DNA of 64,000 nucleotides from Loigolactobacillus bifermentans DSM 20003 (GCF_001434575.1 NZ_AZDA01000090.1:1-64000), one strand, 5' to 3'. Shown: positions 15,920-26,217, counted from the stretch's first letter. The notes: generated from the letters alone by a model not told the origin. A program made the numbers and translations.

Positions 15920-18214
15920 TTAGCCTTTTTCGTAAAGCGCTGCTGGCACATCCGCCAACAACGGCGACAAAGTGCCACTGCTAAGCAAGGTCAAGCGGTG
16001 CATCGCCCGGGAGGCAATGGTGTACAACAATTGCCGTTCGTCATCACTGCCGTAGTTGGCGGCGTCCACTTGCCAAGCGATAATCGCATCAAATTCCAGC
16101 CCTTTGGCCAAATAAGACGGTACCACGATCGTCCCAGCTGCTAAGCGTTGGTTTTCCGAGCGAATCAAGGTCACCTTGACCCCTGCTGCCTTTAACTGTT
16201 GGGTCAAAGCTTGGCTTTCTGGCAAAGTTTTGGTGATGATGGCGGTGGTTAAACCGGCGTCCGTATTCGCGGCCAATTCCGTTTTCACCGCTGCCACTAA
16301 GTCCGCTGGATCCTCACGCTGAATCAACTTCGGCAACTGGCCTTTCCGGTTAAAGGCTTGTACGTCTTCGCCGTTGCGCAAAATTGCCTTGGTAAAGTCG
16401 GTGATCTGCTTGGTAGACCGATAAGACTGGGTCAACTGCACCACCCGGGTAGTCTCAGGGTCAAACAAATAGCTTAACTCCTGCAACAACCGGTGACTAC
16501 TTTCCTGAGTAAAAATCGCCTGGTTCAAGTCCCCTAGCAAGGTAAAGCGGGCTTGCGGAAAGTTGAATTTCAAAAAGGCCAACTGATAAGGCGTGTAATC
16601 CTGAATTTCATCAATAAATAAATAGCGAATTTCCCGATCACCGTGCTTACCCGTAATCAAGTCGTACAAATAAAGGTAAGGCGTTACATCTTCCATCGCC
16701 AATTTTTTCTGGCGTAAATCCGCTAGCACCCGATCCACATCATGTTGCCATTCGGATACAGTCAGGTCGAATTGGGCCAGGTCCAGGTACTGCGGTACCG
16801 CCCGTAAAAAGTCGATGTACTGGGCTTTGATGTTTAAAAAGCGATTGCGCACAATGCCTCGTCGCACGCTATCAAAGGCCGCCGTCACCACCCGTTTGGC
16901 TAAGAAATGAAATTCCTCATCGCCATTTTCAAAGTTATGCGGGTGATTGCCATACCATTTACGCATGCCTTCGTCGTCCAGCGATTCAATAAAATCACTG
17001 ACCCACTTGGTTTTGGTTTCACTTTCGATGCGCCGATTTAAATAGCGCACCATTTTTTCTTTGGTTCCCGTCAACCGGTTGCCTAAATGGTAGTTATGGT
17101 TAAATTGATAGTACGTTTGCGCAATTTTTTCCTTCGAAATAAAAACTTCCTTGCGCAATTTAATGTCGCGGAAACGCATGTCAGCTTGTTCCAAATGCGT
17201 GGCATAATCTTGCGTAGCCTTGAAAAACGCCAAACTGGCCTTTAACTGGGTCAACCGTTTATCTTGATGGCCATTGGTTTTCTCAAATTGTGAGAATAAA
17301 TCTTCAACCGTCATGTTAGGCAACCGCCGCGCTGCATACTGATGATAGGTCAACTGCACCATGTTTTGTTCGCCTAATTCAGGGAGCACGTTGCCAATAT
17401 AATCGTTAAATAATTGGTTCGGTGAAAACATGATTACCTGGCTGGAATTTAAATTGCCGCGATAGCGGTACAGTAAATACGCCACCCGTTGCATAATGGC
17501 AGACGTTTTCCCAGAACCCGCCGCCCCTTGGACAAACAGTAATTCGGCCTTGGTATCGCGGATGATCTGGTTTTGTTCCCGCTGGATCGTGGTAACGATA
17601 CTTTTCATTTTCGTATCGCTTTGTTCACCTAGAACTTCCATTAACATTTGATCGCCAATGGTTTCTTGGGTATCGAACATGGTTTTGATCTGGCCATCCT
17701 CAATTAAAAACTGGCGCTTAAGGTCCACGTTGACCTGCTGCTCCCCGTCCGGCGTTTGATAGCTGACTTTGCCTAAGTTCCCATCATAATAGATTGAGGA
17801 AATCGGTGCCCGCCAATCGTACACTAAAAAGTGATCGTCATTGTCGGTAAACGAGCCTAAGCCAATATAGATGGTTTCCGGCTTTTTCGCGCGATTTTCT
17901 TGAAAATCAATGCGCGCAAAATACGGCGTTTTTTCCAAACGCTGCAACACGTCCAATTGTTGTGCTGAATGTTGCCAACTGTTTGTGCGCTCATCCAACA
18001 TTTGTTGCTGCTGCCGAATGGACAACGCGGTATCCATCATGCCTTCGTAAGAGCCTGTATTGATCTTCACATCTTTTTCAAAATGCTTGTGAATATCCGC
18101 CTCTTCCGTTTCGGCTTGCTTCATTTTAGCCTGCAATTGGTGTTCTTTGGTTTGAATTTGTCCTACCACATCGTCCACACGGACTTGTTCTTCTTGTTGT
18201 GTCTCAGCAGCCAT
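15920..18214 (-). CDS. helD: RNA polymerase recycling motor HelD
   Basis: SF1 helicase-like ATPase that releases stalled RNA polymerase from DNA in Gram-positive bacteria. The 764-residue length is close to B. subtilis HelD. An N-terminal coiled-coil arm (about residues 15-60, Gln/Glu/Lys-rich) precedes the HelD-typical DDHFLVYDWRAPISSIYYD. Walker A is GAAGSGKTS (about 230). UvrD/Rep motifs II and III follow (LFIDEIQDYTPYQ; LLGDLNQAIF), then the C-terminal motif KGLEFDAII. I prefer ATG 18214 over a TTG one codon earlier; GGGGG precedes it. It stands alone, not in an operon. Confidence 0.93.
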   Translation of the reverse strand: MAAETQQEEQVRVDDVVGQIQTKEHQLQAKMKQAETEEADIHKHFEKDVKINTGSYEGMMDTALSIRQQQQMLDERTNSWQHSAQQLDVLQRLEKTPYFARIDFQENRAKKPETIYIGLGSFTDNDDHFLVYDWRAPISSIYYDGNLGKVSYQTPDGEQQVNVDLKRQFLIEDGQIKTMFDTQETIGDQMLMEVLGEQSDTKMKSIVTTIQREQNQIIRDTKAELLFVQGAAGSGKTSAIMQRVAYLLYRYRGNLNSSQVIMFSPNQLFNDYIGNVLPELGEQNMVQLTYHQYAARRLPNMTVEDLFSQFEKTNGHQDKRLTQLKASLAFFKATQDYATHLEQADMRFRDIKLRKEVFISKEKIAQTYYQFNHNYHLGNRLTGTKEKMVRYLNRRIESETKTKWVSDFIESLDDEGMRKWYGNHPHNFENGDEEFHFLAKRVVTAAFDSVRRGIVRNRFLNIKAQYIDFLRAVPQYLDLAQFDLTVSEWQHDVDRVLADLRQKKLAMEDVTPYLYLYDLITGKHGDREIRYLFIDEIQDYTPYQLAFLKFNFPQARFTLLGDLNQAIFTQESSHRLLQELSYLFDPETTRVVQLTQSYRSTKQITDFTKAILRNGEDVQAFNRKGQLPKLIQREDPADLVAAVKTELAANTDAGLTTAIITKTLPESQALTQQLKAAGVKVTLIRSENQRLAAGTIVVPSYLAKGLEFDAIIAWQVDAANYGSDDERQLLYTIASRAMHRLTLLSSGTLSPLLADVPAALYEKG

Positions 18215-18420
18215 CAATGTGCCCCCTTCAAGGATTTCCTACGACAACGATTGAAATTGTCGGTATTCTATTTTAGCACGTTCTGACACCCGACTCAAAT
18301 ATTGTGCCGCCGGCGTTGCCACTTTTAAATTTCCCCAAAATCAACGCGAATCAATTGCAGGGCTGGCCTGAATGACTTATGCTTGGGTTATGAGAAACTC
18401 TTTAGAAAGCAGGTGAGGTG

Positions 18421-19065
18421 GTGGCACAAATTATTTACGGGTTGACCCATTTGGAAGCCGTTTTGTTGCCGTTGTTTGAATACTTTGGCACCAGCAGTTA
18501 TGCCATTTTGTTCGCCATCATTTTTATGGAAACCGGCTTGGTGATTTTTCCGTTTTTACCAGGCGAGTCCATTATTTTCATCAGTAGCACCTTGGCCACC
18601 CGGCCCCACTTTTTCCTCGACATTAAATGGCTGGTGCTGACCTTTTTCCTAGCTGCTTTGATCGGTGATACGGTGAATTTTGAAATTGGCCGCAACTTGC
18701 GCCGCATGCCGTTTATCAACCGCCATTTAGAAGCTGATAAATTAAAACGCGCCACAGACTTTTTCGTTAAACACGGCGGTAAAACCGTTATTTTTGGCCG
18801 CTTTGTCCCGATGATCCGCACCTTTATTCCATTAATTGCTGGTATGTTTCAAATGCACTACCTGCGCTTTGCTTGGTATAACTTGCTTGGCGTGGTGATC
18901 TGGGTCGGCGCTGGCTCGCTCACCGGCTATTACCTAGGCCAACTGCCCTTTATCCAACAACATTTTTCTATGTTATTGCTTGGCCTTGTGGTGGTACTCA
19001 TGCTGCCTAGCATTACCGTAGGCTTGTCCAAATTGATCCAAAATCGGCGTCAGAAAGGAAACTAA
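18421..19065 (+). CDS. DedA-family membrane protein
   Basis: Integral membrane protein of the DedA/SNARE-associated family, linked to lipid (undecaprenyl phosphate or phospholipid) translocation and envelope homeostasis. The roughly 215-residue protein has the two family signatures, ETGLVIFPFLPGE (about 38-50) and FGRFVPMIRTFIPLIAGM (about 127-144), set in five or so hydrophobic segments. The start is one of two adjacent GTG codons (18418/18421) right after AGGTGAGG; no ATG fits. The stop lies 1 bp before the next gene, so the pair is an operon with the amidotransferase. Confidence 0.88.
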   Translation: MAQIIYGLTHLEAVLLPLFEYFGTSSYAILFAIIFMETGLVIFPFLPGESIIFISSTLATRPHFFLDIKWLVLTFFLAALIGDTVNFEIGRNLRRMPFINRHLEADKLKRATDFFVKHGGKTVIFGRFVPMIRTFIPLIAGMFQMHYLRFAWYNLLGVVIWVGAGSLTGYYLGQLPFIQQHFSMLLLGLVVVLMLPSITVGLSKLIQNRRQKGN

Positions 19066-19066
19066 C

Positions 19067-19735
19067 ATGCGCATTAACGTTTTACAACACACGCCAAATG
19101 AAGGCCCTGGTGCCATTCAAACTTGGTCCCAACAACATCATCATGACTTGTACGTTTACCATCCCGCCCAATTTGGCGTTTTGCCCACTGCGGCTGAAAC
19201 TGACCTGTTAATCGTGCTTGGTGGTCCCATGAGTCCCAACGACGATCTACCTTGGATCGCAGCAGAACGGCAATTGATAGCTAACTTATTGGCCCAGCAA
19301 CGTCCAATCTTCGGTGCTTGCTTTGGCGCCCAACAAATCGCCAAAGTCCTAGGCGCACCAGTGACCACCGCCACAGCCAAAGAAGTGGGCTGGGCGCCGG
19401 TTTACCGCCAAACAGACGTGCTGCCCGACCTACCGGCAACCCTAACCGCCTTACACTGGCACGGCGAGATGTTTGGCCTTCCCGAAGGCGCACAATTACT
19501 GTTTACCAGCGATCTGGTGCATAACCAAGGCTTTATTTACCACCAAAATGTGGTGGGCCTGCAATTTCACTTTGAACCTTTGCCGGACAACTTACGCGAA
19601 ATCGTGATCAACGACGCTGCCTACACTGCCGGTTCTGCTTTAAACCAAACCCCACAGGCGATTTTAGACCACGGGGTACCGCCAGAAAATAAAGCGGTGA
19701 TGCATCAGATTTTAGATTTTATCACCACCCATTAG
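19067..19735 (+). CDS. Class I glutamine amidotransferase-like protein
   Basis: GMP-synthase-type glutaminase fold acting as a stand-alone domain (222 residues). The catalytic triad is visible: Cys 85 in GACFGAQ, and His 168 and Glu 170 in LQFHFEP. The oxyanion GGPMSPND motif lies near residue 52. Proteins of this type hydrolyse glutamine or small gamma-glutamyl compounds; the actual substrate is unknown. AAAGGA lies in the end of the DedA gene. A bidirectional terminator follows. Confidence 0.85.
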   Translation: MRINVLQHTPNEGPGAIQTWSQQHHHDLYVYHPAQFGVLPTAAETDLLIVLGGPMSPNDDLPWIAAERQLIANLLAQQRPIFGACFGAQQIAKVLGAPVTTATAKEVGWAPVYRQTDVLPDLPATLTALHWHGEMFGLPEGAQLLFTSDLVHNQGFIYHQNVVGLQFHFEPLPDNLREIVINDAAYTAGSALNQTPQAILDHGVPPENKAVMHQILDFITTH

Positions 19736-19745
19736 CCAAACAAAA

Positions 19746-19794
19746 ACCGACCGCAGCTTCACACTGATAAAAATCAGGAATGCGGTCGGTTTTA
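19746..19794. terminator. Bidirectional terminator between amidotransferase and adhesin genes
   Basis: ACCGACCGCA (19746-19755) pairs with TGCGGTCGGT (19781-19790), with A and T runs outside. Confidence 0.85.
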
Positions 19795-19814
19795 TATTGC
19801 AATTAGCGTTTGCT

Positions 19815-22800
19815 TTAAGCTTGTGGCCGTCGTGGTTTAAAGGCGACTAAGAACCCAGCAAAGCCAACTAAGGCCAGGCCGACTGCTGCCAACCAAACTG
19901 AATTAGCGTCATTGGTCTGTGGCAAGGTCGTTGCCGTTTGTGACGTTGGCAATTTATCAGTGCCGTTGGTGGTGGTCAGGGCCTGTTCACGCGCCGTCAG
20001 TGCCGGTGCCAAGTTAGGCGTACCAGTAGTGGTTTGAACCACCGTTTGAACCGTATCAGTAGCAGTTTGAGTGGCCACTGTTGGCGTTGTTTCTGACTGC
20101 ATCGTGCCGGTTGTCTCAGTTTGTGGCTGCGCTGGTGCTGTCTGTCCGCTTTGATCCGAATCAGGCATGCCCGTTGCATTGTGGTCTTGATCCGGCGCCA
20201 CTGGATTTGGTGTGTAGGTAACCTGCTGCGTCGTGGTGATCGTCCCGTCTGGGTTCACCGTTGCAGGGACTGTACTTTGGTCTGGCGTATAGCCAGCAAC
20301 CGCCGGTACTGTCACGTCAACTGTTTCACCGGTTTTGCCCGTTACGCCAGGTACGATTTGTGGCCCTAAGTTACTTGGAATCGTTACGTCGGCGGTGACT
20401 TCATTTGGTGTGTACACCACTGTTCGGTCCGTGGTAATCGTGCCGTCTGGATCCACTGTTGCAGGGACTGTACTTTGGTCTGGCGTGTAACCAACAACCG
20501 CCGGTACCGTCACGTCAACCGTTTCGCCGGTTTTACCCGTTACCCCAGGCACAATTTGTGGCCCTAAGTTACTTGGAATCGTCACATCAGTGGTGACTTC
20601 ATTTGGCGTGTACACCACTGTTTGGTCCGTGGTGATCGTCCCGTCTGGATTCACCGTTGCAGGAACCGTCGTTTGATCTGGCGTGTAACCTGCCACTTCA
20701 GGTACCGTCACGTCAACTGTTTCACCCGTTTTGCCCGTTACCCCAGGCACAATTTGTGGCCCTAAGTTGCTTGGAATCGTCACGTCAGCGGTGACTTCAT
20801 TTGGCGTGTACACCACTGTTTGGTCCGTGGTGATGGTGCCGTCTGGGTTCACCGTTGCAGGGACTGTACTTTGGTCTGGCGTGTAACCTGCCACTTCAGG
20901 TACTGTCACATCAACCGTTTCACCCGTTTTACCCGTTACCCCGGGCACCGTTTGTGGCCCTAAGTTACTTGGAATCGTCACGTCGGCGGTAACTTCATTT
21001 GGTGTGTACACCACTGTTCGGTCCGTGGTGATCGTCCCGTCTGGGTTCACGGTTGCAGGGACTGTACTTTGATCCGGTGTATAGCCAACCACTGCTGGTA
21101 CCGGCACGTCAACCGTTTCACCCGTTTTACCCGTTACCCCAGGCACGGTTTTCGGCCCTAAGTTACTTGGAATCGTCACGTCGGCGGTGACTTCATTTGG
21201 TGTGTACACCACTGTTTGATCCGTGGTGATCGTGCCGTCTGGATTCACTGTGGCAGGTACTGTCGTTTGATCTGGCGTGTAACCAGCAACCGCCGGTACC
21301 GTCACGTCAACTGTTTGGCCGGTTTTACCCGTTACCCCAGGCACCGTTTGCGGCCCTAAGTTGCTTGGAATCGTTACGTCGGCGGTAACTTCGTTTGGTG
21401 TGTACGCAACTGTCACCGTCCCGCCAGTTTCTGGTACAACTGGGGTTGCAGTCGTATGATAACCTGGAATTGGCGTTAAGGTAATCGTTTGGCCTGGCAC
21501 ACCGCTGCCGGCAAATCCCGTTTCATACCCAGGAATCGGCTGTCCATCAACCGTTGGGATCACGGTATAATCAACCGCGGCCCGCGTGTACACCAATACC
21601 ACATTGCCATCAGTTGGTGCTACGAAATTCACGTTATCATCCGTGACAGTTAACGTATAATCCGTTGAAGTTGCTTTAACAAAGGTGTAGCCTGCAATTT
21701 CAGGAATGGTGAACTGATTGTCACTATCATAAGCCGTACCAATGGTGGTAATGGGTTGTAATTGTTGCCCGTCATCCGTCACAACGTTCACTTGCGCGTT
21801 TACACGGCCTAAATTGACCCGAATGATATACGGTGCCCCACTGCCACCTACTAAGGACAACTTAGCCTGGTTGATTCCAGCCAGTTCAAACAACAACGGT
21901 ACGCCATTTAACGTGTAGGCATTCGTTTCTGACGCCACAGTGCTACTGTCTACCGGTGTTTCTAAATCAACCACTTGTTTCGTTGCCAATTGCGAGGTCG
22001 TGGTGGTGTACTGCAAATTGGCTAAAAGCGTATTCGCTGGCAATCCGTAGGCTGTTTCCACATCCTGTGCCAAGACGGCAACAGTTGGCATCACATCCTG
22101 TAAAACTTCCACAAAAGCTGATGGTAATAACTGCTTAACCGCCACTAACTCATCTGCAATCGCCGCATCATACTGATCTGTATTTCCCCAGTCAATTTCA
22201 TCAATACCGGCATTGAAAGCTGTTTGCATGGCTTTTCCTAAATGGTTAGCCAATGGCATCAGCTTAATCGCTTCTTTTAAAACTAACGGCTGTAATTTGG
22301 TTAACACCTCGTTTAAGACCGCTGTTTGCTGGGCTGTCGTTAAATCGGTCGCCGCTAAAATCGCTCCCAGATTAGGGGCATACAGCTTATAAAACAAATT
22401 GGTCATCACCTTAATGCCAGTTACAGCGTCCGTGGTCGCGTCTGTACTGCCGTTTGCATAAAGGCCTAAGTCCGTCAATTGTTGTACCAGCGTAGCCGTG
22501 TCTAACGCAACTGCCTGATAATTCGTGTTGGTTAATAGTTCATTGCCGCGGTTATCCACCACTAAAACCGGCAGACTCGCAACTGCCACTTCCACTGGAA
22601 TCGTCAACGTTTGATCCTGATCTGCTAAAACAACTTGGCTTAAATCATGTGCTGCCGCATAGGTTGGATCAATCCGATAAATATTCGCTGATTGGGCCAA
22701 TAACGTGTTAAATGCAGTTGCCACATCAACGGTGGTGCCAGCATCTCCCGTTGTGGTCCAAGTCGAACTCGCATTCGTGGTACTGCCTAAACTGATGGGT

Positions 22801-25154
22801 AGCCCAGTTTTAGCATCCACCCAGTCAACGGTTAACTCAGTTGGTGCAGTATACACGTAAGTCACGCTACTTAATTGACTAGCCAGTTCAGCATCATTTA
22901 ACGCTACATCCCCATTGAGCTGAATGCCCCTAGTGGCCAAATGTGTTAGAAATCCTTGATAAATATCGCCTGTCGCTGCTGTATTCGCGTCCATGCCCAG
23001 TTTAAGCAATTCAGCTAACGTCGCACTGGTTAAGTCCGCAGTGGTTTCATTTTGTAGCCAAGCGCCTAGCGTGCTATACGCCGCCGGCAAAACTTGTTCG
23101 TTAGTCAAACCTTCATTTAAAATCAAATGGGTGGTGGTGAAATCAGAATTAAACACTAACGTTAACGTGGTCACGCCACTTTTTTGTTGAGCGCCAGCTG
23201 TTGGGGTCAAAACAATTTTTTGTAATTTGTCAGTGCTTAGATCAGGTGTGCTGGCGTCCCCCACTGCTAAGGTCACGCTAGGCAGCATTGCCGTTTGTTC
23301 CGCATTATCATAGACGTAATTCACAGTAATGTTGGTTGGTACGATTTGATAAACTGCCTTAATGGTCACCGTGGTTCCGCCGGTTTGCGTCACCTGTCCT
23401 TGCGCATCCGTGGTGGTTTCGATTGGCGCCGCGGTAATCACCACGTCAGGCCCCTGTTGCAGATCACTTAAATCGTCCCCGACAGTGTACCCGACCAGCA
23501 CATAATTCACGTCATCTAACGTGAAACCTTGGTCTAAGGTGACTGTGGTATCGCTGGTATATGTTTGGTGGCCACTGATTGGGGTTCCTTGATACGTGAT
23601 AGGAGCCGCCGTTGCTTCAAGATAGTTTTCCACCGTTACATCTGCCTGAACGGCAGTATTTTCCGACGTCATTGACTCGGTTGCCGGCTCATCGTCTCCT
23701 TTTGCTTGCGCCGCTGCATACAAATCTTTCAATCGATCCAACAAATCAGCATGCGTATCCGTCACTGGTGTTGTCGCTGTGGGTGCTGCCGAATTGTAAA
23801 CGTACTGAATCGCCGTAATATCAGGTGAAAACTCAGGGTTAGTTGGATCCACTACCCCATTAGTACCAATTCCCACGGCCGTTAACGCCTGTACAATAGT
23901 AGTCCGACTGAATAAAGGCAGCCCATTTGCTTGAAGCGCTGCAGTAAGTTGATCAGCCAATGCCGTTGCCTGGTCATCATTATCAATGACTTGCTTTAAG
24001 AAACTCAGATCCAGCTTGGTCAAATCTTGATCAACCAACGCCAGCCCACTATCAGCGGTGGTGATTGCCGCAGTGCCATCGTCGTTTAAGGTCACCGTCA
24101 TGGTTTTCTCTACCGACGCACCACTATCAGAATCCACGCCAGCAGTGGCCGTCACCAAGATCTGTTGAACGGCGTGATCACTGCCAGTGGCATCGGAGCC
24201 GTCTGGGTAAACGTACGTCACCTTTAAAGGCACTAAATCATAAACCGCTTGAATCGCAATTGGTGCCGTACTAGTTGCGTCTGCAGCAATCGGAAATTTA
24301 ATCGTCGCTGTGGTTTGTAAACTGCCCCCATTAACGGTGTACCCTTGGAACCGATACCGCCCGGGCACTAAATTCGTTTCGACTCCCTGGGCAATAATAC
24401 CATCGATCATGGCCTGGGTGACGGTTAAATTAGCCGGTAAAGGCAGCTCAGTGCCACTTTCAACAGTATCCGTCACAGCACCTTCCAAAATATCCCCTGC
24501 ACTGTTCACCAGCGTTAAGGTCACGTCCTGAGATGTACTGGTGGCAGTGGCATCCGTTTGCGTCACCGTTTCCGGTACGCCCGTTGCTTGATAACGGGCA
24601 GCGGCTTGCGCTCTAACAGCAGCGACGGTTGCAGGCGTGGCTGCGGTGATATTGCCGCCTGCAACGGCACTACTGGTGGCTGCACTGCTAACTGCCGTAG
24701 TCGTCGATGAACTGTCTGCTGACTGTACTTGACTTGCCGTACTGCTTGTTTGTTCTGCCGTAGAATGGTTAGCTGAATCAGCAGCACTAGCCGTAGCCGC
24801 TGCAGTACTAGTAGTGGCTACGCTGGCAGGTGCCGTACTATTAGCAGCTGAACTGGCGGTTGTTGTCGCTTGCGCTGCACTGCTGGCAGCCGAACTAGTA
24901 ACCGTTGCGGACTGTGCCGCACTGCTAGCAGCGCCACTTAACGCCAAACTGGCCGCTGTTAGCGCCGTGTCAGACGACGCGCTGGTGGTAGCTGGTGTTG
25001 TTGTGGTAGCAGCCTGTGTAGTCGTCGTTCCAATGGCCAAAAAAGCCCCAGCCAGTGCCACGCTGGACAGACACACCGTTACCCATTGCTTACCACGCTT
25101 GTATAACCGATAATGTTGTTTACTGTTCATCTGTTGCGCCCGTTGCCGATTCAT
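19815..25154 (-). CDS. Wall-anchored adhesin-like protein with MucBP-type repeats
   Basis: Large secreted surface protein of 1779 residues. It has a KxYKxGKxW-type signal peptide (HYRLYKRGKQW at about 14-24, then a hydrophobic core and cut near TTQAA) and a Ser/Ala/Thr-rich low-complexity stretch to about residue 190. A long region of MucBP/beta-grasp-like modules follows (VTYVYPDGS, VNYVYDNAE), then six 66-residue repeats (about 1255-1650). The sortase signal LPQTN at 1744 precedes a hydrophobic segment and a basic tail (KPRRPQA). LPQTN departs from LPxTG at the last position. GGGGGA precedes ATG 25154. It probably binds mucin or other glycans; the ligand is unknown. Confidence 0.9.
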   Translation of the reverse strand: MNRQRAQQMNSKQHYRLYKRGKQWVTVCLSSVALAGAFLAIGTTTTQAATTTTPATTSASSDTALTAASLALSGAASSAAQSATVTSSAASSAAQATTTASSAANSTAPASVATTSTAAATASAADSANHSTAEQTSSTASQVQSADSSSTTTAVSSAATSSAVAGGNITAATPATVAAVRAQAAARYQATGVPETVTQTDATATSTSQDVTLTLVNSAGDILEGAVTDTVESGTELPLPANLTVTQAMIDGIIAQGVETNLVPGRYRFQGYTVNGGSLQTTATIKFPIAADATSTAPIAIQAVYDLVPLKVTYVYPDGSDATGSDHAVQQILVTATAGVDSDSGASVEKTMTVTLNDDGTAAITTADSGLALVDQDLTKLDLSFLKQVIDNDDQATALADQLTAALQANGLPLFSRTTIVQALTAVGIGTNGVVDPTNPEFSPDITAIQYVYNSAAPTATTPVTDTHADLLDRLKDLYAAAQAKGDDEPATESMTSENTAVQADVTVENYLEATAAPITYQGTPISGHQTYTSDTTVTLDQGFTLDDVNYVLVGYTVGDDLSDLQQGPDVVITAAPIETTTDAQGQVTQTGGTTVTIKAVYQIVPTNITVNYVYDNAEQTAMLPSVTLAVGDASTPDLSTDKLQKIVLTPTAGAQQKSGVTTLTLVFNSDFTTTHLILNEGLTNEQVLPAAYSTLGAWLQNETTADLTSATLAELLKLGMDANTAATGDIYQGFLTHLATRGIQLNGDVALNDAELASQLSSVTYVYTAPTELTVDWVDAKTGLPISLGSTTNASSTWTTTGDAGTTVDVATAFNTLLAQSANIYRIDPTYAAAHDLSQVVLADQDQTLTIPVEVAVASLPVLVVDNRGNELLTNTNYQAVALDTATLVQQLTDLGLYANGSTDATTDAVTGIKVMTNLFYKLYAPNLGAILAATDLTTAQQTAVLNEVLTKLQPLVLKEAIKLMPLANHLGKAMQTAFNAGIDEIDWGNTDQYDAAIADELVAVKQLLPSAFVEVLQDVMPTVAVLAQDVETAYGLPANTLLANLQYTTTTSQLATKQVVDLETPVDSSTVASETNAYTLNGVPLLFELAGINQAKLSLVGGSGAPYIIRVNLGRVNAQVNVVTDDGQQLQPITTIGTAYDSDNQFTIPEIAGYTFVKATSTDYTLTVTDDNVNFVAPTDGNVVLVYTRAAVDYTVIPTVDGQPIPGYETGFAGSGVPGQTITLTPIPGYHTTATPVVPETGGTVTVAYTPNEVTADVTIPSNLGPQTVPGVTGKTGQTVDVTVPAVAGYTPDQTTVPATVNPDGTITTDQTVVYTPNEVTADVTIPSNLGPKTVPGVTGKTGETVDVPVPAVVGYTPDQSTVPATVNPDGTITTDRTVVYTPNEVTADVTIPSNLGPQTVPGVTGKTGETVDVTVPEVAGYTPDQSTVPATVNPDGTITTDQTVVYTPNEVTADVTIPSNLGPQIVPGVTGKTGETVDVTVPEVAGYTPDQTTVPATVNPDGTITTDQTVVYTPNEVTTDVTIPSNLGPQIVPGVTGKTGETVDVTVPAVVGYTPDQSTVPATVDPDGTITTDRTVVYTPNEVTADVTIPSNLGPQIVPGVTGKTGETVDVTVPAVAGYTPDQSTVPATVNPDGTITTTQQVTYTPNPVAPDQDHNATGMPDSDQSGQTAPAQPQTETTGTMQSETTPTVATQTATDTVQTVVQTTTGTPNLAPALTAREQALTTTNGTDKLPTSQTATTLPQTNDANSVWLAAVGLALVGFAGFLVAFKPRRPQA
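20205..21397. repeat. Six tandem 198-bp coding repeats in adhesin gene
   Basis: Units of exactly 198 bp recur at about 20205, 20402, 20600, 20798, 20996 and 21194, each coding a 66-residue module beginning near TPNEVTADVTIPSNLGP. Units differ by only a few substitutions, such as PQT/PKT/PQI, PAVAGY/PEVAGY and TTD(Q/R)TV. Such near-identity suggests recent expansion or homogenisation and predicts copy-number variation. Confidence 0.92.
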
Positions 25155-25307
25155 TTAAAATTCCCCCGATTTCAAAATCAAATATGTACGCTTTTTGCCT
25201 TAAAAAATATCATAAAATTAAAACTATTTTCTTCAATCTTACGAAATTGTTTAAGAAAACGCTATCTCACATTTAAGGAATCAGTTTTATAATTTGTGAC
25301 ACAAACT

Positions 25308-25362
25308 AAAAAGTACGTGGTTTAAAAATACACTTAACGTATTTTCAAGCCACGTACTTTTT
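25308..25362. terminator. Long hairpin terminator 3' of HAD phosphatase gene
   Basis: AAAAAGTACGTGG (25308-25320) pairs perfectly with CCACGTACTTTTT (25350-25362), and an inner AAAATAC/GTATTTT stem extends it. It lies 43 bp past the minus-strand HAD stop. Confidence 0.85.
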
Positions 25363-25404
25363 CGGTTTAAATCAAAAAAAGACAATCAGTTTCAAGAAAG
25401 TGAT

Positions 25405-26217
25405 TTAAACCAGCACCCCATGTTGATCCAGCACACTTTGAATTTTTTCAGCTACAGCATACTCACCATTACTACCGATGCGAGCGGTGGCATAAGGTTC
25501 AATTGCCTTAGTCGCCGCTTGCATAATGTAGCTGTGACCAGCAAGTTTTAACATTTCAATATCATTTAAGTTATCGCCAAACGTGATCATTTCATCCGGG
25601 GTGACGTCTAATAGACCACCTAGTTCAGATAGCGCATGGCCTTTGTTGACCACCCGATGCATAATATCCAAAAATTCACTGCCACCAACGGTGACGTGGA
25701 ATTGGTCGCCTAAAGGCTGCACATAATCCCGCTCATAAACGTCGGTTAAGCCACCGTTTGGGTAATAAACAGTGTATTTAGGTACATCCACATCCAATTG
25801 GGTAATATCTGGCACCACGCGTAATTCAGTGATGAAATGACGTAAATTATCTGCATATTGTGCATACTGTTCATCAATATAACTAGCATCCAGGGCGCAC
25901 AACAACGGCACGCCTAACCCTAGCGTTCGGGTGTGTTGGATCAAGCGCACATAATCCGCCTTTGGTAAAAACTGCGAGTACACGATTTTACCGTTACGAA
26001 TGACAACGGCGCCATTTTCGCCAACCAAACTCATACAATCTTTCACCGGTTCAAACATCGGCTTCAAGGTATAGATGGCCCGGCCGCTGGCAGCCACAAA
26101 GTGAATGCCTTGGTTGTGTAGGGCGCGAATTTCATCATAAAAATGAGGGGGCAGAGTGCCGGCTTCAGTGAGCAACGTGTGGTCCAAGTCAGAGGCAATT
26201 AATTTGATTTGTGTCAA
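25405..26217 (-). CDS. HAD-superfamily Cof-type phosphatase
   Basis: Cytoplasmic sugar-phosphate-type phosphatase. The 270-residue protein starts TQIKLIASDLDHTLL, with motif I DLDHT (residues 10-14). It has VAASGR (motif II), NKGHALSELGG with the conserved Lys, and FGDNLNDIEML (motif IV). I chose TTG 26217, preceded by AGAAAGGA. A longer open frame reaches 26376 but runs through the promoter and a hairpin, and its extra residues do not look like protein. A -10-like TATACT lies just upstream of the ribosome binding site. Confidence 0.88.
   Translation of the reverse strand: MTQIKLIASDLDHTLLTEAGTLPPHFYDEIRALHNQGIHFVAASGRAIYTLKPMFEPVKDCMSLVGENGAVVIRNGKIVYSQFLPKADYVRLIQHTRTLGLGVPLLCALDASYIDEQYAQYADNLRHFITELRVVPDITQLDVDVPKYTVYYPNGGLTDVYERDYVQPLGDQFHVTVGGSEFLDIMHRVVNKGHALSELGGLLDVTPDEMITFGDNLNDIEMLKLAGHSYIMQAATKAIEPYATARIGSNGEYAVAEKIQSVLDQHGVLV

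Noticed and set aside
20205-21397. Regular 198-bp spacing looked at first like a CRISPR-type array
   Set aside because: The units are contiguous, in frame with a single surface-protein gene and have no unique spacers; they are coding repeats.
24814-25113. Open 99-codon frame opposite the adhesin N-terminus
   Set aside because: It is antisense to Ser/Ala/Thr-rich low-complexity coding sequence, has no ribosome binding site and an unnatural Ala/Val composition.
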